A stretch of DNA of 64,000 nt from Zeimonas sp003577305 (GTDB lineage: Bacteria; Pseudomonadota; Gammaproteobacteria; Burkholderiales; Burkholderiaceae_E), in NCBI GenBank assembly GCA_030263385.1, contig SZOX01000003.1:372001-436000 (forward strand). Direction: 5' to 3'. The number at the start of each line of letters is the position of its first letter. The stretch's first letter is position 1. Made by a program: the position numbers and the translations under genes. This document shows positions 53,247-62,535 of the stretch, piece after piece. The notes under the pieces were generated by a model. That model was not told the origin of the DNA, did not search any database, and saw only the letters and a program-made list of their open reading frames with translations.

Positions 53247-54271
53247 GCTGCGTGGCTCCGCAGGAACTGGGTGTCGTTGGCCGCGCCGAGGCGGCCGGTT
53301 GGCGCAAGGAAGGCTTCGGCCGCGGCGAGTTGGGCCTCGGCGGTGTCCAGCGCATTGAAGATCGCGAGGAACCGGCGCGCGCCCGGGCGGCCCGACAGGT
53401 ACCAGCCGAGGTGCCTGCGTGCGCTGCGAACGCCGCGCTCCTCGCCGTGAAAGGCGTAGTGATCGAGAAGGTGCTCGCGCAGCAGTGCCGCGATCGCCGC
53501 GTCGTCGGGCTCGGCGAGCAGCTCGCCCGTTTCCAGGAAGTGGACGACCTGGCCGAAGATCCAGGGCCTGCCCTGGGCGGCACGACCGATCATCACCGCG
53601 TCGGCGCCGGTAGCGCGCAACACGTCGCGCGCAGCCTGCGGTGAATCGATGTCGCCGTTGGCGACCACGGGGATGGACACTGTCGCCTTGACCTCGGCGA
53701 TCGTCGCGTACTCGGCGCGGCCGCCGAACGCGCACGCCCGGCTGCGCCCGTGCACGGCGAGCATCGCGGCGCCGGCGGACTCGAAGGCGCGCGCGAGCCG
53801 CACCGCGTTGCGCGAGGCAGGCGTCGGACCGGTGCGCATCTTGACCGTGACCGGCACGTCGACCGCGCGCACGACCGCCTCGACGATCGCGATCGCCAGC
53901 GGCTCGTCGGCCATCAGCGCGGAGCCTGCCGCCACGCTGCAGACCTTCCTGGCCGGACAGCCCATGTTGATGTCGATGATCTGCGCGCCGCGCTCGACGT
54001 TGTGGCGCGCGGCCTCGGCCATCATCGCCGGATCGGAGCCGGCGATCTGCACTGCCCTGGGTTCGGCCTCGCCCGCGTGATCGGTGCGCCGCGAAGTCTT
54101 GACGCTCGCCCACAGTCGCGGATTCGACGCGGCCATTTCGGAAACCGCATAGCCGGCGCCCAGTCGCTTGCACAACTGCCGGAACGGGCGGTCGGTGACG
54201 CCTGCCATCGGTGCCACGAACACGCGGTTGCGCAGTGCGTGCGGGCCGAGCTTCATGGCAGCCGTGGACAT
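53243..54271 (-). CDS. dusB: tRNA-dihydrouridine synthase B
   Basis: The 342-residue flavoprotein has the Dus TIM barrel with VFVAPMAGVTDRPFR, the catalytic cysteine in NMGCPARKVC, and the FMN-binding VANGDIDSP and MIGRAAQGRPWIF. A helical C-terminal tRNA-binding domain follows (about 245-330). It reduces uridine in the tRNA D-loop. The operon start is here. The ATG at 54271 is used; an ATG five codons later (54256) fits equally well by similarity. Confidence 0.94.
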   Translation of the reverse strand: MSTAAMKLGPHALRNRVFVAPMAGVTDRPFRQLCKRLGAGYAVSEMAASNPRLWASVKTSRRTDHAGEAEPRAVQIAGSDPAMMAEAARHNVERGAQIIDINMGCPARKVCSVAAGSALMADEPLAIAIVEAVVRAVDVPVTVKMRTGPTPASRNAVRLARAFESAGAAMLAVHGRSRACAFGGRAEYATIAEVKATVSIPVVANGDIDSPQAARDVLRATGADAVMIGRAAQGRPWIFGQVVHFLETGELLAEPDDAAIAALLREHLLDHYAFHGEERGVRSARRHLGWYLSGRPGARRFLAIFNALDTAEAQLAAAEAFLAPTGRLGAANDTQFLRSHAA

Positions 54272-54310
54272 CGCGGAGAGGGAATTCGGAGAGCTGGGAA
54301 GGGGAGCGCG

Positions 54311-54316
54311 ATTTTA
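54311..54316 (-). promoter_or_regulatory. Candidate -10 element for the dusB-fis-purH operon
   Basis: On the minus strand TAAAAT (five of six consensus positions) lies about 40 bases before the dusB ATG, in the only AT-rich patch of the 139-base gap between ubiH and dusB. A TTGGGC hexamer is present upstream, but with a short 14-base spacer, so the -35 assignment is weak. Confidence 0.35.
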
Positions 54317-54410
54317 TCGAAAAGGCCGCTGCCCAAGTAGTGTGCAGGCCAGCAAGACCGCAAAAAGAGACGCTCGGTGAAGGACGCGGCCGGAAAGCGG
54401 CCCGGAAGGT

Positions 54411-55499
54411 TCAAACGCGGCGCAGCCCGAACATCAGCGAGGCGGCGAAGCGGTTGCGCACGGGCGCGACCATGTCGAGCGTGCCGAGCGCCAGCGACTC
54501 CAGGCGCGCGACCGCGGACCAGGTGAATGCCTGCGCGAGCGTGTCGGTGAGCGCGACCGTGAGCGCGCGATCGGCACGGCGCGCACGTGCGAAGGCGGCC
54601 GCGGCGTCGGCGAGCGCACGGCCGCTCGCGTGCCATTGTCCGAGCAGCGCGGCGAGCTCGAAGGCGTCGCGCAGTCCGAGGTTCAGGCCCTGACCGGCCA
54701 CCGGATGCAGCGCCTGCGCTGCGTTGCCGATCGCGATGCGGCCGGTCTCGTCGACGGCAGTGCGCACCTTGCGCTGCAGGGGCGCAAGCACGCGCTCGCT
54801 GTCGAGCCGCAGTGCGCCGAGCGCGCTGCCGAAGGCGGTGCCCAACTCGGCCTCGAACGCCCGCGCCCCGAGCGCGGCGCGCCGTGCGGACTCGTCGGGA
54901 TGCCCGCACCAGACGAGCGCGTGGCGCAGTGGCTGCGGCAGCGGCAGCAGTGCAAGCGGCCCTTCGTCGGTGAAGCGCTCGAACGCAGTGCCGTGGCCTT
55001 CGCGTTCGGCCACGACTTCGGCGAGCAGCGCGGTCTGGCCGAAATCGCGCAGCTTCGAGGCCGCGCCGGGCTCGCCATCGGCGATCACGGTGAGCGCGGC
55101 ATCGGCGCCGGCGCTCTCGCCGGACGTGGCACCGGCCTGCCGCGCCGACAGTGCGCCGGCCAGCGCGCGGTGCAGCGATCCGTAGCGCAGCACATAACCG
55201 AGCGCCGGCGCGTGCAGGTCGGCGGACCGCATGCGTGTGCGTCCCGAGCGCCCGCGCATTGACACCTCCACCTGCAGGATGGGCGCCGCCGCGGGCAGCG
55301 TGGCCACCCGCGACAGCAGTTGCCAGCTGCCCAGCGACAGCGCGATCGCACGCGACGACAGCCAGGCCGGAAGCTCGTCCGGAACCGGGTCGGCCAGGGT
55401 CGAGTCGGGACCGAAGCCCTGCCGCCCGAGGAACAGCGCGAGCGCCATCGCGACCGGGCCGCGCCCCTCGATGCGCACGGCGGTTCGGGCAGCATTCAT
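54411..55499 (-). CDS. ubiH: UbiH/VisC family FAD-dependent ubiquinone-biosynthesis hydroxylase
   Basis: The 362-residue flavin monooxygenase has a shortened N-terminal Rossmann strand (RIEGRGPVAMALALFLGRQG). The middle motif reads VIADGEPGAASKLRDFGQTALLAEV, and the C-terminal FAD/ribityl site reads IAIGNAAQALHPVAGQGLNLGLRDAFEL, diagnostic of the UbiH/UbiF/VisC group. These enzymes hydroxylate the ubiquinone ring. The start overlaps the pepP stop, and pepP-ubiH is also the E. coli order, which favours ubiH. It is shorter than the usual 385-405 residues, and the first motif has Arg where the second glycine-type residue is common. Confidence 0.8.
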   Translation of the reverse strand: MNAARTAVRIEGRGPVAMALALFLGRQGFGPDSTLADPVPDELPAWLSSRAIALSLGSWQLLSRVATLPAAAPILQVEVSMRGRSGRTRMRSADLHAPALGYVLRYGSLHRALAGALSARQAGATSGESAGADAALTVIADGEPGAASKLRDFGQTALLAEVVAEREGHGTAFERFTDEGPLALLPLPQPLRHALVWCGHPDESARRAALGARAFEAELGTAFGSALGALRLDSERVLAPLQRKVRTAVDETGRIAIGNAAQALHPVAGQGLNLGLRDAFELAALLGQWHASGRALADAAAAFARARRADRALTVALTDTLAQAFTWSAVARLESLALGTLDMVAPVRNRFAASLMFGLRRV

Positions 55500-56887
55500 C
55501 CGCGCATCAGAGCCTCGATGTCGTCGACGCTCCTGGGCGCGTCGATGGTGATGATCTCGCAGCCCGACGCGGTGACCAGAGCGTCGTCCTCGATGCGGAT
55601 GCCGATGTCGCGGTACGCTGCGGGCACGTCGTCGGCGGCGCGCACGTAGATGCCGGGCTCGACCGTCAGCACCATGCCGGGCGCGAGCACGCGCCACGGC
55701 CTGCCGCTGCCGGCGGGTGCTGCGGGCTGCGTGGCCGCGGCCGGCTCGGCAGCGCCCGCCGGGGTGGCTGCGGCCGGCGCCGGGGCGCCGGGCTCGCGGT
55801 AGTCGCCGCAGTCGTGCACGTCCATGCCGAGCCAGTGGCTGGTGCGGTGCATGTAGAAGCGCCTGTAGGCGCCGGATTCGATCACGCCGTCGAGGCTGCC
55901 CGCGAGCAGCCCGCAGTCGATCATGCCTTGCGCGAGCACGCGCACCGCGGCCTCATGCGGCTCGATGAAGCGCGCGCCCGGGCGTGTCGCGTCGATCGCC
56001 GCGCGCTGCGCCCCGAGCACGATCTCGTAGAGCGTGCGCTGCGGGCCGCTGAAGCGGCCACCGACCGGGAAAGTGCGTGTGATGTCGGAGGCATATCCGT
56101 CGAGTTCGCAGCCGGCGTCGATCAGTAGCAACTCGCCGTCGGCCAGCCTGGCGTCGTTGGTGCGGTAGTGCAGCACGCAGGCGTTGCGTCCTCCCGCCAC
56201 GATCGAGCCGTAGGCCGGAGACTGCGAGCCGTTGCGGCGGAACTCGTGAAGCAGCTCCGCCTCGATCTCGTATTCGTGGCAACCCGGGCGCGTGGCGCGC
56301 ATCGCGCGCACGTGGGCGGCCGCCGAGATCTGCGCCGCGCGGCGCATCGTGGCGATCTCGTGCTGGTCCTTGACCAGCCGCATCTCGTCGAGCACCGCGC
56401 GCAGATCGAAGGCGCGCGCCGGTGCGGCCACGCCCGCGCGTGCCTGTGCGCGCACCGCGCCGAGCCAGCGGTGCACGCGGGCATCGAGCGCTTCGTCGCT
56501 GCCGAGTGCGTACCACAGTGTCGGCCGGTCGGCGAGCAGCTTCGGCAGTTCCTCGTCCAGGCTCGCGAAAGGCAGGCTGCGGTCGAAACCGAAGCGCTCG
56601 CGCGCGGCCTCGGGTCCGAAGCGAAAACCGTCCCAGGTCTCGCGCTCCTCGTTCCTGTCGCGGCAGAAGAGGATCGACTCGCCGGCGTCGCCGTCGGCGA
56701 CCAGCACGATCGCGGACTCGGGCTCCGGGAATCCGGTGAGGTAGTAGAAGTAGCTGTCCCAGCGGTACGGGTACTCGCTGTCGCGGTTGCGGATGACCTC
56801 GGGTGCGGTGAAGGCGACGGCCACGCCGCCGCCCTGGGCGCGCATCGCTTCGGCCAGTCTCTGCCGGCGGGTGACGTAGGGAAGCAT
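55496..56887 (-). CDS. pepP: Xaa-Pro aminopeptidase P
   Basis: The 463-residue M24 peptidase has the N-terminal creatinase-like domain (about 1-170) and the pita-bread catalytic domain. Metal ligands are visible in LIDAGCELDGYASDITRTFP (two Asp), the TSHWLGMDVHDCG His, and the two Glu of VLTVEPGIYV and RIEDDALVT. It cleaves N-terminal residues before proline. A roughly 30-residue Ala/Pro-rich insert sits between the catalytic His and first Glu strands, where E. coli PepP has a short loop. The stop overlaps the ubiH start (ATGA). Confidence 0.93.
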   Translation of the reverse strand: MLPYVTRRQRLAEAMRAQGGGVAVAFTAPEVIRNRDSEYPYRWDSYFYYLTGFPEPESAIVLVADGDAGESILFCRDRNEERETWDGFRFGPEAARERFGFDRSLPFASLDEELPKLLADRPTLWYALGSDEALDARVHRWLGAVRAQARAGVAAPARAFDLRAVLDEMRLVKDQHEIATMRRAAQISAAAHVRAMRATRPGCHEYEIEAELLHEFRRNGSQSPAYGSIVAGGRNACVLHYRTNDARLADGELLLIDAGCELDGYASDITRTFPVGGRFSGPQRTLYEIVLGAQRAAIDATRPGARFIEPHEAAVRVLAQGMIDCGLLAGSLDGVIESGAYRRFYMHRTSHWLGMDVHDCGDYREPGAPAPAAATPAGAAEPAAATQPAAPAGSGRPWRVLAPGMVLTVEPGIYVRAADDVPAAYRDIGIRIEDDALVTASGCEIITIDAPRSVDDIEALMRG

Positions 56888-56899
56888 CGGGATCCTCGT

Positions 56900-57604
56900 T
56901 CAGGCGCCGCTGCGCTGCTGCACCTGCTGCATCAATTGTGCATCGAGTTCGGCCAGACGCTGCGGCGTACCCGCGTCGGTCCAGTGACCGCCGTGGTACT
57001 CCGCGCCGGCCACGCCGCAACGCGCCGCCTCGCGCAGCAGCGGTGCCAACGGCGCCTTCGTGCCGGCGCCCACGCCGTCGAACAGCGTCGCCCGATAGAC
57101 GCCGATGCCGCTGAACGTGAGCCGCGACGCTGCGTCGGCGACGAGGCGCCCGTCGCGAAGCGCGAAATCGCCGTCTGCGTGATGGGGCGGGTTGTCGACC
57201 AGCACACACCAGGCGGCGAGGCCGGCGGCACGCATCTGCGACCCGATCGTCAGTGCGCGCGCCGGGTCGAAGTCGGTGTGCACGTCGCCGGCCATGACCA
57301 GGAAGGGGCCGTCGCCGAGCAGCGGCAGCGCACTGGCGATCCCGCCGGCGGTCTCCAGCGCTTCGCGCTCGGGCGAATACCGGATGCGCAGGCCCCAGCG
57401 ACTGCCGTCGCCGAGCGCCTGCTCGATCATCGCGCCCAGGTGCGCGTGGTTGATCACGACGTCGACGAAACCGGCGCGTCGCAGCGCCAGCAGCTGCCAC
57501 TCGATCAGCGCGCGCCCGCCGGCGCGCAACAGCGGCTTCGGGCAGCTGTCGGTGAGCGGGCGCATGCGTTCGCCGCGGCCCGCGGCCAGGATCATCGCGC
57601 GCAT
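56900..57604 (-). CDS. murU: N-acetylmuramate alpha-1-phosphate uridylyltransferase MurU
   Basis: The 234-residue nucleotidyltransferase has the opening MILAAGRGERMRPLT, then CPKPLLRAGGRALIEW and the metal-binding Asp in MAGDVHTDFD. It resembles MurU, which makes UDP-MurNAc from MurNAc-1-phosphate during peptidoglycan recycling. The AmgK kinase gene directly upstream is the known partner and settles the choice over mannose-1-phosphate guanylyltransferases. The ATG at 57604 is preferred; a TTG at 57637 would overlap amgK. It lies 12 bases before pepP. Confidence 0.9.
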   Translation of the reverse strand: MRAMILAAGRGERMRPLTDSCPKPLLRAGGRALIEWQLLALRRAGFVDVVINHAHLGAMIEQALGDGSRWGLRIRYSPEREALETAGGIASALPLLGDGPFLVMAGDVHTDFDPARALTIGSQMRAAGLAAWCVLVDNPPHHADGDFALRDGRLVADAASRLTFSGIGVYRATLFDGVGAGTKAPLAPLLREAARCGVAGAEYHGGHWTDAGTPQRLAELDAQLMQQVQQRSGA

Positions 57605-57620
57605 CGGCGGCCGGGCTGCG

Positions 57621-58676
57621 TCAGAAAGTGCAGCCAACGGTGCGTGCCGGGGCGTTGCCGGCCTGGCGCTCGACGTCTTCGATCAGCCGCGCCAGCGCGT
57701 CGAATTCGCCATAGCGCCGCGCGGTGCGCAGCGTGTAGTCGAGCACCAGCGGCAGGTCGGCGAGATAGCGGTCCTTGCCGTCGCGGTGGTACAGGCGTGC
57801 GAAGATGCCGAGCACCTTCAGGTGGCGCTGCAGGCCCATCCACTCGAAGTCGCGATAGAAGTCGTCGAATGCGGCGGGCACCGGCAACGCGCGCCGGCGC
57901 GCGCCTTCCCAGTAGCGTGCCGCCCAGTCGAGCTGGCGCTCTTCGGGCCAGGCGACGTAGGCGTCGCGCAGCAGCGAGACCAGGTCGTAGGTGACCGGGC
58001 CGAAGACCGCGTCCTGGAAGTCGAGCACGCCGGGACCGGCGCCGCCTTCGAGCAGCATCAGGTTGCGCGAGTGGTAGTCGCGATGCACGTAGACGCGGCC
58101 CTGCGCCAGGTTGTTCGCGAGCAGCGGCTCGAACGCGCCGCTGAGGCGAGCGCGCATCGCGGCATCGGGTGCGATGCCGCGATGACGCGCCAGATACCAG
58201 TCGGGGAAGAGGCCGAGCTCGCGTTCGAGCAGCGCGCGGTCGTAGTCGTGAAAGACGCCGGGGCGGCTGGCCGCCTGCAGCACGAGCAGCGCGTCGATCG
58301 CGTCGCGATACAGCGCGTCGGCGTTGGCGTCGAGCGCACCCAGCCGCGCCAGATAGGTGGTCGAGCCGAAGTCGTCGAGCAGCAGGAAGCCGCGTTCGAG
58401 ATCGGCGGCGCGCACGGCGGGAACGCGTACGCCGGCGGCGGCGAAGACGCCCGCCGCGTGCACGAAGGGGCGGCAGTCTTCCATCGGCGGTGGCGCGTCC
58501 ATCGCGACCAGGCTCGGCGCGCCGGCGCGCGACGCGTCGATGCGGAAATAGCGGCGGAAACTGGCGTCGTCGGACGCGGGCCGGATCGTCTCGAGCGCGA
58601 GCCCGTGCTCCGGCGCGAACGCGGCGAGCCAGGCGCGCAGTTCGGCGAGCCGGGAATCGTGGGAAGAAGGCGTCAT
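57621..58676 (-). CDS. amgK: N-acetylmuramate/N-acetylglucosamine kinase AmgK
   Basis: The 351-residue aminoglycoside-phosphotransferase-fold kinase has the catalytic loop VYVHRDYHSRNLML (about residues 196-209) and the metal site VLDFQDAVFGPVTYDLVSLL (about 217-236). AmgK phosphorylates recycled MurNAc at C1 so that MurU can rebuild UDP-MurNAc, by-passing de novo synthesis and the fosfomycin target. The pair next to lptD is the arrangement known from Pseudomonas. The ATG at 58674-58676 is chosen. It is divergent from lptD across a 139-base promoter region. Confidence 0.92.
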   Translation of the reverse strand: MTPSSHDSRLAELRAWLAAFAPEHGLALETIRPASDDASFRRYFRIDASRAGAPSLVAMDAPPPMEDCRPFVHAAGVFAAAGVRVPAVRAADLERGFLLLDDFGSTTYLARLGALDANADALYRDAIDALLVLQAASRPGVFHDYDRALLERELGLFPDWYLARHRGIAPDAAMRARLSGAFEPLLANNLAQGRVYVHRDYHSRNLMLLEGGAGPGVLDFQDAVFGPVTYDLVSLLRDAYVAWPEERQLDWAARYWEGARRRALPVPAAFDDFYRDFEWMGLQRHLKVLGIFARLYHRDGKDRYLADLPLVLDYTLRTARRYGEFDALARLIEDVERQAGNAPARTVGCTF

Positions 58677-58704
58677 GCGGGGGATGCGCGCGAAAGGCAG
58701 TCCG

Positions 58705-58710
58705 TATAAT
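58705..58710 (+). promoter_or_regulatory. TATAAT, candidate -10 for the lptD-surA-rsmA operon
   Basis: A perfect -10 hexamer lies 105 bases before the lptD ATG, in the gap shared with amgK. No clear -35 is seen 16-18 bases upstream (GGATGC lies there). On the opposite strand the overlapping TATTAT could serve amgK. An RpoE-type element was looked for and not found. Confidence 0.45.
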
Positions 58711-58815
58711 AGTCGACAGCCGCTCGCGACCGCCGGCTGTCGTTGGCGGGCCCGATCGAACCGGCTTTCCCATCGAACCGCCGCGCGCTCCGTCGCGCCA
58801 CCCAATGCGCGACAC

Positions 58816-61128
58816 ATGCGCCGGCCACGTTTTCGCACGACCCCCGCGCACGCTGCGAGCCTGTTCGCCGGGCTGCTCGCGGCCGGGGTCGCCGCAGCGC
58901 AGCCTGCGGACCCGCTCGCTGCTGCGGCGGGCCGGTCGGCGCAGCCGGTCGCGCTGAAGCTCGACCCCAGGCTCGGCGAGGAGCGCGCCCGGGTGCGTGA
59001 AGGCCGTCCGGTGTTCGGGCGCGGCGACCGCCTGTCCGGGCGTACCGGACGCGAAACCACGCTCGAGGGCGACGCGGAACTGCGCAAGGCGGGCACCGTG
59101 ATCCGCGCCGACCGTCTCACCTATTACGACCCCGACGACGAGGTGGTGGCCGTCGGCGACGTGCGCATCGCGCGCGGGGGCAACCTCTTCACCGGTCCGC
59201 AACTGCTGCTGAAGCTCGATGCGAACCAGGGATGGTTCGAGACGCCGAGCTACTACCTGGGCCAGTACGGCGGGCGCGGGCGCGCCGGGCGGATCGACTT
59301 TCTCGGCCACGATCTCACGCAGCTGCATCGCGCCACGTACACCACCTGCGAACCCGACAATCCCGACTGGGTGCTCACGAGCGAGACGCTGACGATCGAC
59401 GAGGCGTCGGACGAAGGCACCGGGCGATCGGCGAGCCTGTACTTCAAGGGCCTGAGGATTCTCGGCGCCCCGGTGTTCGCTTTCCCGCTCACCGACGAGC
59501 GACGCAGCGGCTTCCTCGCGCCGTCGCTGTCGATGAACTCGCGCAGCGGCGGCGAGGTGGTGGTGCCGTACTACTGGAACATCGCGCCGAACCGCGATTT
59601 CACTTTCTATCCCGGCATCAGCGTAAGGCGTGGCGTGCAGCTCGGCGGCGAGTTCCGCTATCTCGAGCCCTCGTATTTCGGCAGCTTCCGGTTCGACATG
59701 AACCCTTCGGACCCGAAGACCGGAAGCACCCGCTACTTCTACGGCTTCCAGAACAGCTTCACCAACTGGAACGGCTGGGGCGGCAACTGGCTGGTGCGCG
59801 GGGTGTCCGACGACGACTACTTCATCGACTACTCGCGCTCGATCCTGAGCAGCTCGGAGCGCGTGCTGCCGCGCGTGTTCAACGCGTCGCGATCGCTCGA
59901 CGGCAACTGGTCGATGCTGTTCAGCGTGCAGACCTGGCAGGCGATCCTCGATGCCCGGCCGGGGCCGTACGAGCGCGTGCCGCAGGTGCAGTTGCGCAAC
60001 ACGCTGCGCGACGTGGGGGGCTTCGATCTCGACACGTTGCTCGACGCCACGCGATTCGGCGCCCCGACCACGGGAATGGTCGAAGGCTGGCGGGTGGTGG
60101 CCAATCCGCAGCTGAGCTTTCCGATCGTGCGGCCAGGCTGGTCGATCATTCCGAAAGCTTCGCTGCACGCCAGCAGCTACCAGCTGGTCGACGCGGGCGC
60201 GTTGCCGCAATCGAGCAGCCGGGTGGTGCCCACCTGGTCGGTCGACTCGGGCATGGTGTTCGAGCGCCCGGCGCGTTTCTTCGGCAGTGACGTGACCCAG
60301 ACGCTCGAGCCGCGGCTGTTCTACGTGCGTACCGCGTACCGCGACCAGTCGCGGATCCCGGTGTTCGACACGACCGTGGCCGACTTCAACTTCGCGCAGC
60401 TGTTCTCCGAGAACACTTTCGTCGGCAACGATCGCATCGCCGACGTCGACCAGCTCACCGCGGCCGCGGTCTCCCGGGTCATCGACCCGGCCAGCGGCGC
60501 CGAGCGCTTCCGCTTCGCAGTGGGCCAGCGCCTGTATTTCTCGAAGCAGCGCGTCGCGATTCCCGGGATCCCGCCGCGCACCGATGAACGCTCCGACCTG
60601 CTGCTGGCGGCCGCCGGCGAACTCGGCGGCGGCATGAGCTTCGACAGCGGCCTGCAGTACAGCGTGCGCGATGGCGACATTCCGCGGTTCTCGGCGCTGT
60701 GGCGCTATCTGCCCGAAGACGGGCGGATCCTGAACCTGGGCCTGCGCTACCGGCGCGACGAACTCGGCCAGCTCGACACCTCGTGGCGCTGGCCGGTCGC
60801 GCCGCGCTGGGTCATGCTCGGCCGGCTGAACTACTCGTTCCTCGGCACGGGGGTCGACCCGATCAGCCGGGTGCCCAACGAGCGCGGCCTCATCGAGGCC
60901 GTGCTCGGAGTCGAGTACAGTTCGTGCTGCTGGGGAACGAGCTTCGTGCTGCAGCGTTTCCGCACGGCGCAGGGCCACTCCACGACCGCCTTCTTCCTGC
61001 AGCTCGAGCTCAAGGGTCTGGCCCGGATCGGCTCCGACCCCTTTGGTATATTGCGGCGGAACATCCCGGGCTACCGCCTGCCCTACGAACGGCCCGAACT
61101 GCCGTCGCGCTACTTCGGCTACGAGTGA
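58816..61128 (+). CDS. lptD: LPS-assembly outer-membrane protein LptD
   Basis: The 770-residue protein has a signal peptide ending AAAQ, a periplasmic OstA/LptA-like jellyroll (about 70-240, with GDAELRKAGTVIRADRLTYY) and a 26-strand barrel to the C-terminus. It inserts LPS into the outer leaflet with LptE. Only three cysteines were found: Cys178 in TTCEPD and the adjacent Cys704-Cys705 in SSCCWG. The N-terminal cysteine that pairs with Cys724 in E. coli is absent, so only one of the two long-range disulfides can form. The ATG at 58816 gives the best signal peptide. Its stop shares one base with surA. Confidence 0.95.
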   Translation: MRRPRFRTTPAHAASLFAGLLAAGVAAAQPADPLAAAAGRSAQPVALKLDPRLGEERARVREGRPVFGRGDRLSGRTGRETTLEGDAELRKAGTVIRADRLTYYDPDDEVVAVGDVRIARGGNLFTGPQLLLKLDANQGWFETPSYYLGQYGGRGRAGRIDFLGHDLTQLHRATYTTCEPDNPDWVLTSETLTIDEASDEGTGRSASLYFKGLRILGAPVFAFPLTDERRSGFLAPSLSMNSRSGGEVVVPYYWNIAPNRDFTFYPGISVRRGVQLGGEFRYLEPSYFGSFRFDMNPSDPKTGSTRYFYGFQNSFTNWNGWGGNWLVRGVSDDDYFIDYSRSILSSSERVLPRVFNASRSLDGNWSMLFSVQTWQAILDARPGPYERVPQVQLRNTLRDVGGFDLDTLLDATRFGAPTTGMVEGWRVVANPQLSFPIVRPGWSIIPKASLHASSYQLVDAGALPQSSSRVVPTWSVDSGMVFERPARFFGSDVTQTLEPRLFYVRTAYRDQSRIPVFDTTVADFNFAQLFSENTFVGNDRIADVDQLTAAAVSRVIDPASGAERFRFAVGQRLYFSKQRVAIPGIPPRTDERSDLLLAAAGELGGGMSFDSGLQYSVRDGDIPRFSALWRYLPEDGRILNLGLRYRRDELGQLDTSWRWPVAPRWVMLGRLNYSFLGTGVDPISRVPNERGLIEAVLGVEYSSCCWGTSFVLQRFRTAQGHSTTAFFLQLELKGLARIGSDPFGILRRNIPGYRLPYERPELPSRYFGYE

Positions 61129-62534
61129 TGCTTCGACACCTGTTTCCAGAGCCTGCGACGCGCGTGCGCGCCGCGGCACGCGCGGTGCTTGCCCCCGTGG
61201 CGCTGATCGCCTGTCTCGCGGTGGCTGCGGCGCCGTGGTCGGCGTTCGCGCAGCCGGCAACGCCGGTGCCTGCCGGCGCCGCGCCGGCAGGTGCCGCGCC
61301 GCGCCCGATCGACCGGGTGGTGGCGGTCGTCAACAGCGAAGCGATCACCGCGGGCGAACTGGCGTCGCGCCTGAAGACCGTCGAGCAGCAGCTGCGCGAG
61401 CAGAACATCGAGGCGCCTGCCGCCGACGTGCTGGAGAAGCAGGTGCTCGAGCGCATGATCGTCGACCGCGCGCAGCTCCAGGCGGCGCGCGAGGCCGGCA
61501 TTCGCATCGACGATGCGCAGGTCGATCGGGCGCTCGCGTCGATCGCGCAGGAGAACCGGATGACGCTCGCGCAGCTGCGCGAGCGCGTCGAGCGCGACGG
61601 CACCGGCTTCGCGCGCCTGCGCGAGGAGGTGCGCGAAGAACTCATCCGGCGGCGCCTGCGCGAGCGCGAAATCGACAGCCGGGTGCAGGTGAGCGACGCG
61701 GACATCGATGCCTTTCTCGCGGCGCAGCCCAAGGGATCCGGTGCGCAGAGCGAACTGCACGTCGCACAGATCCTGCTCGCCGTGCCCGAGGGCGCTACCG
61801 CCGAGCAGATCGAGCGCCAGCGCCTGCGCGGCGAGGAGGTGATCCGCCAGCTGCAGCGGGGCAGCGATTTCGCGCGGCTGGCGGCGGCGTTCTCCGATGC
61901 GCCCGAGGCGATGAGCGGAGGTTCGCTCGGCTGGCGAACCGCCGAGCGCCTGCCGCAGCTGTTCGTCGATGCGGTGGCCCGACTCGAGCCCGGGCAGGTT
62001 GCGCCGCTCGTGCGCAGCCCGGTCGGCTTTCACGTGGTGAAGCTGCTCGACCGGCGCGCCGCCGAATCTCCGGCCGCGAGCAGCGCTCCGGTCACGCAGA
62101 CGCACGCACGCCACATCCTGATCCGTCCGAACGAGCTCGTCACCGAAGACGAGGCGTTGCGCAGGCTGCACGACATCAAGCGGCGCGTCGAGGCCGGCAG
62201 CGGCGATTTCGCCGAGCTGGCGCGCCAGTATTCGGTGGACGGCAGTGCCGGTCGCGGTGGCGATCTGGGCTGGATCTACCCCGGCGATACCGTTCCGGAG
62301 TTCGAGCGCGCGATGAACGCGCTGGCGCCGGGGCAGATCAGCGAACCGGTGCGCACCCCCTTCGGCGTGCACCTGATCCAGGTTCTCGAGCGGCGCACCG
62401 ACACCGCCTCGCCCGATCGCGTACGCCAGGTCGCGCGCCAGGCGCTGCGCGAACGTCGCATCGACGAGAACTACCAGGACTGGCTGCGACAGCTGCGCGA
62501 CCGCACCTACGTCGAGTACAAGCTGGAAGGCTAG
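61128..62534 (+). CDS. surA: Periplasmic peptidyl-prolyl isomerase/chaperone SurA
   Basis: The 468-residue protein has a signal peptide ending FAQPA near residue 42 and an Ala/Pro-rich spacer. The SurA N-terminal chaperone domain (about 60-200; VVAVVNSEAITAGEL) is followed by two parvulin domains (about 209-312 and 325-427, each with GGSLGWR or GGDLGWIYPGD). A short closing helix ends the protein. It escorts outer-membrane proteins, including LptD, to the Bam complex. The coupled position after lptD (TGATG) matches that partnership. Confidence 0.95.
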   Translation: MLRHLFPEPATRVRAAARAVLAPVALIACLAVAAAPWSAFAQPATPVPAGAAPAGAAPRPIDRVVAVVNSEAITAGELASRLKTVEQQLREQNIEAPAADVLEKQVLERMIVDRAQLQAAREAGIRIDDAQVDRALASIAQENRMTLAQLRERVERDGTGFARLREEVREELIRRRLREREIDSRVQVSDADIDAFLAAQPKGSGAQSELHVAQILLAVPEGATAEQIERQRLRGEEVIRQLQRGSDFARLAAAFSDAPEAMSGGSLGWRTAERLPQLFVDAVARLEPGQVAPLVRSPVGFHVVKLLDRRAAESPAASSAPVTQTHARHILIRPNELVTEDEALRRLHDIKRRVEAGSGDFAELARQYSVDGSAGRGGDLGWIYPGDTVPEFERAMNALAPGQISEPVRTPFGVHLIQVLERRTDTASPDRVRQVARQALRERRIDENYQDWLRQLRDRTYVEYKLEG

Positions 62535-62535
62535 C

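Noticed and set aside
58677..58815. RpoE-type promoter before lptD-surA
   Set aside because: Such operons are often RpoE-controlled, but I saw no GAACTT/TCTGA pair. Only a TATAAT hexamer was supported.
57592..61260. A 1222-codon minus-strand open frame across amgK and lptD
   Set aside because: It is antisense to lptD and out of frame with amgK, with low-complexity composition. The real genes explain all conserved motifs.
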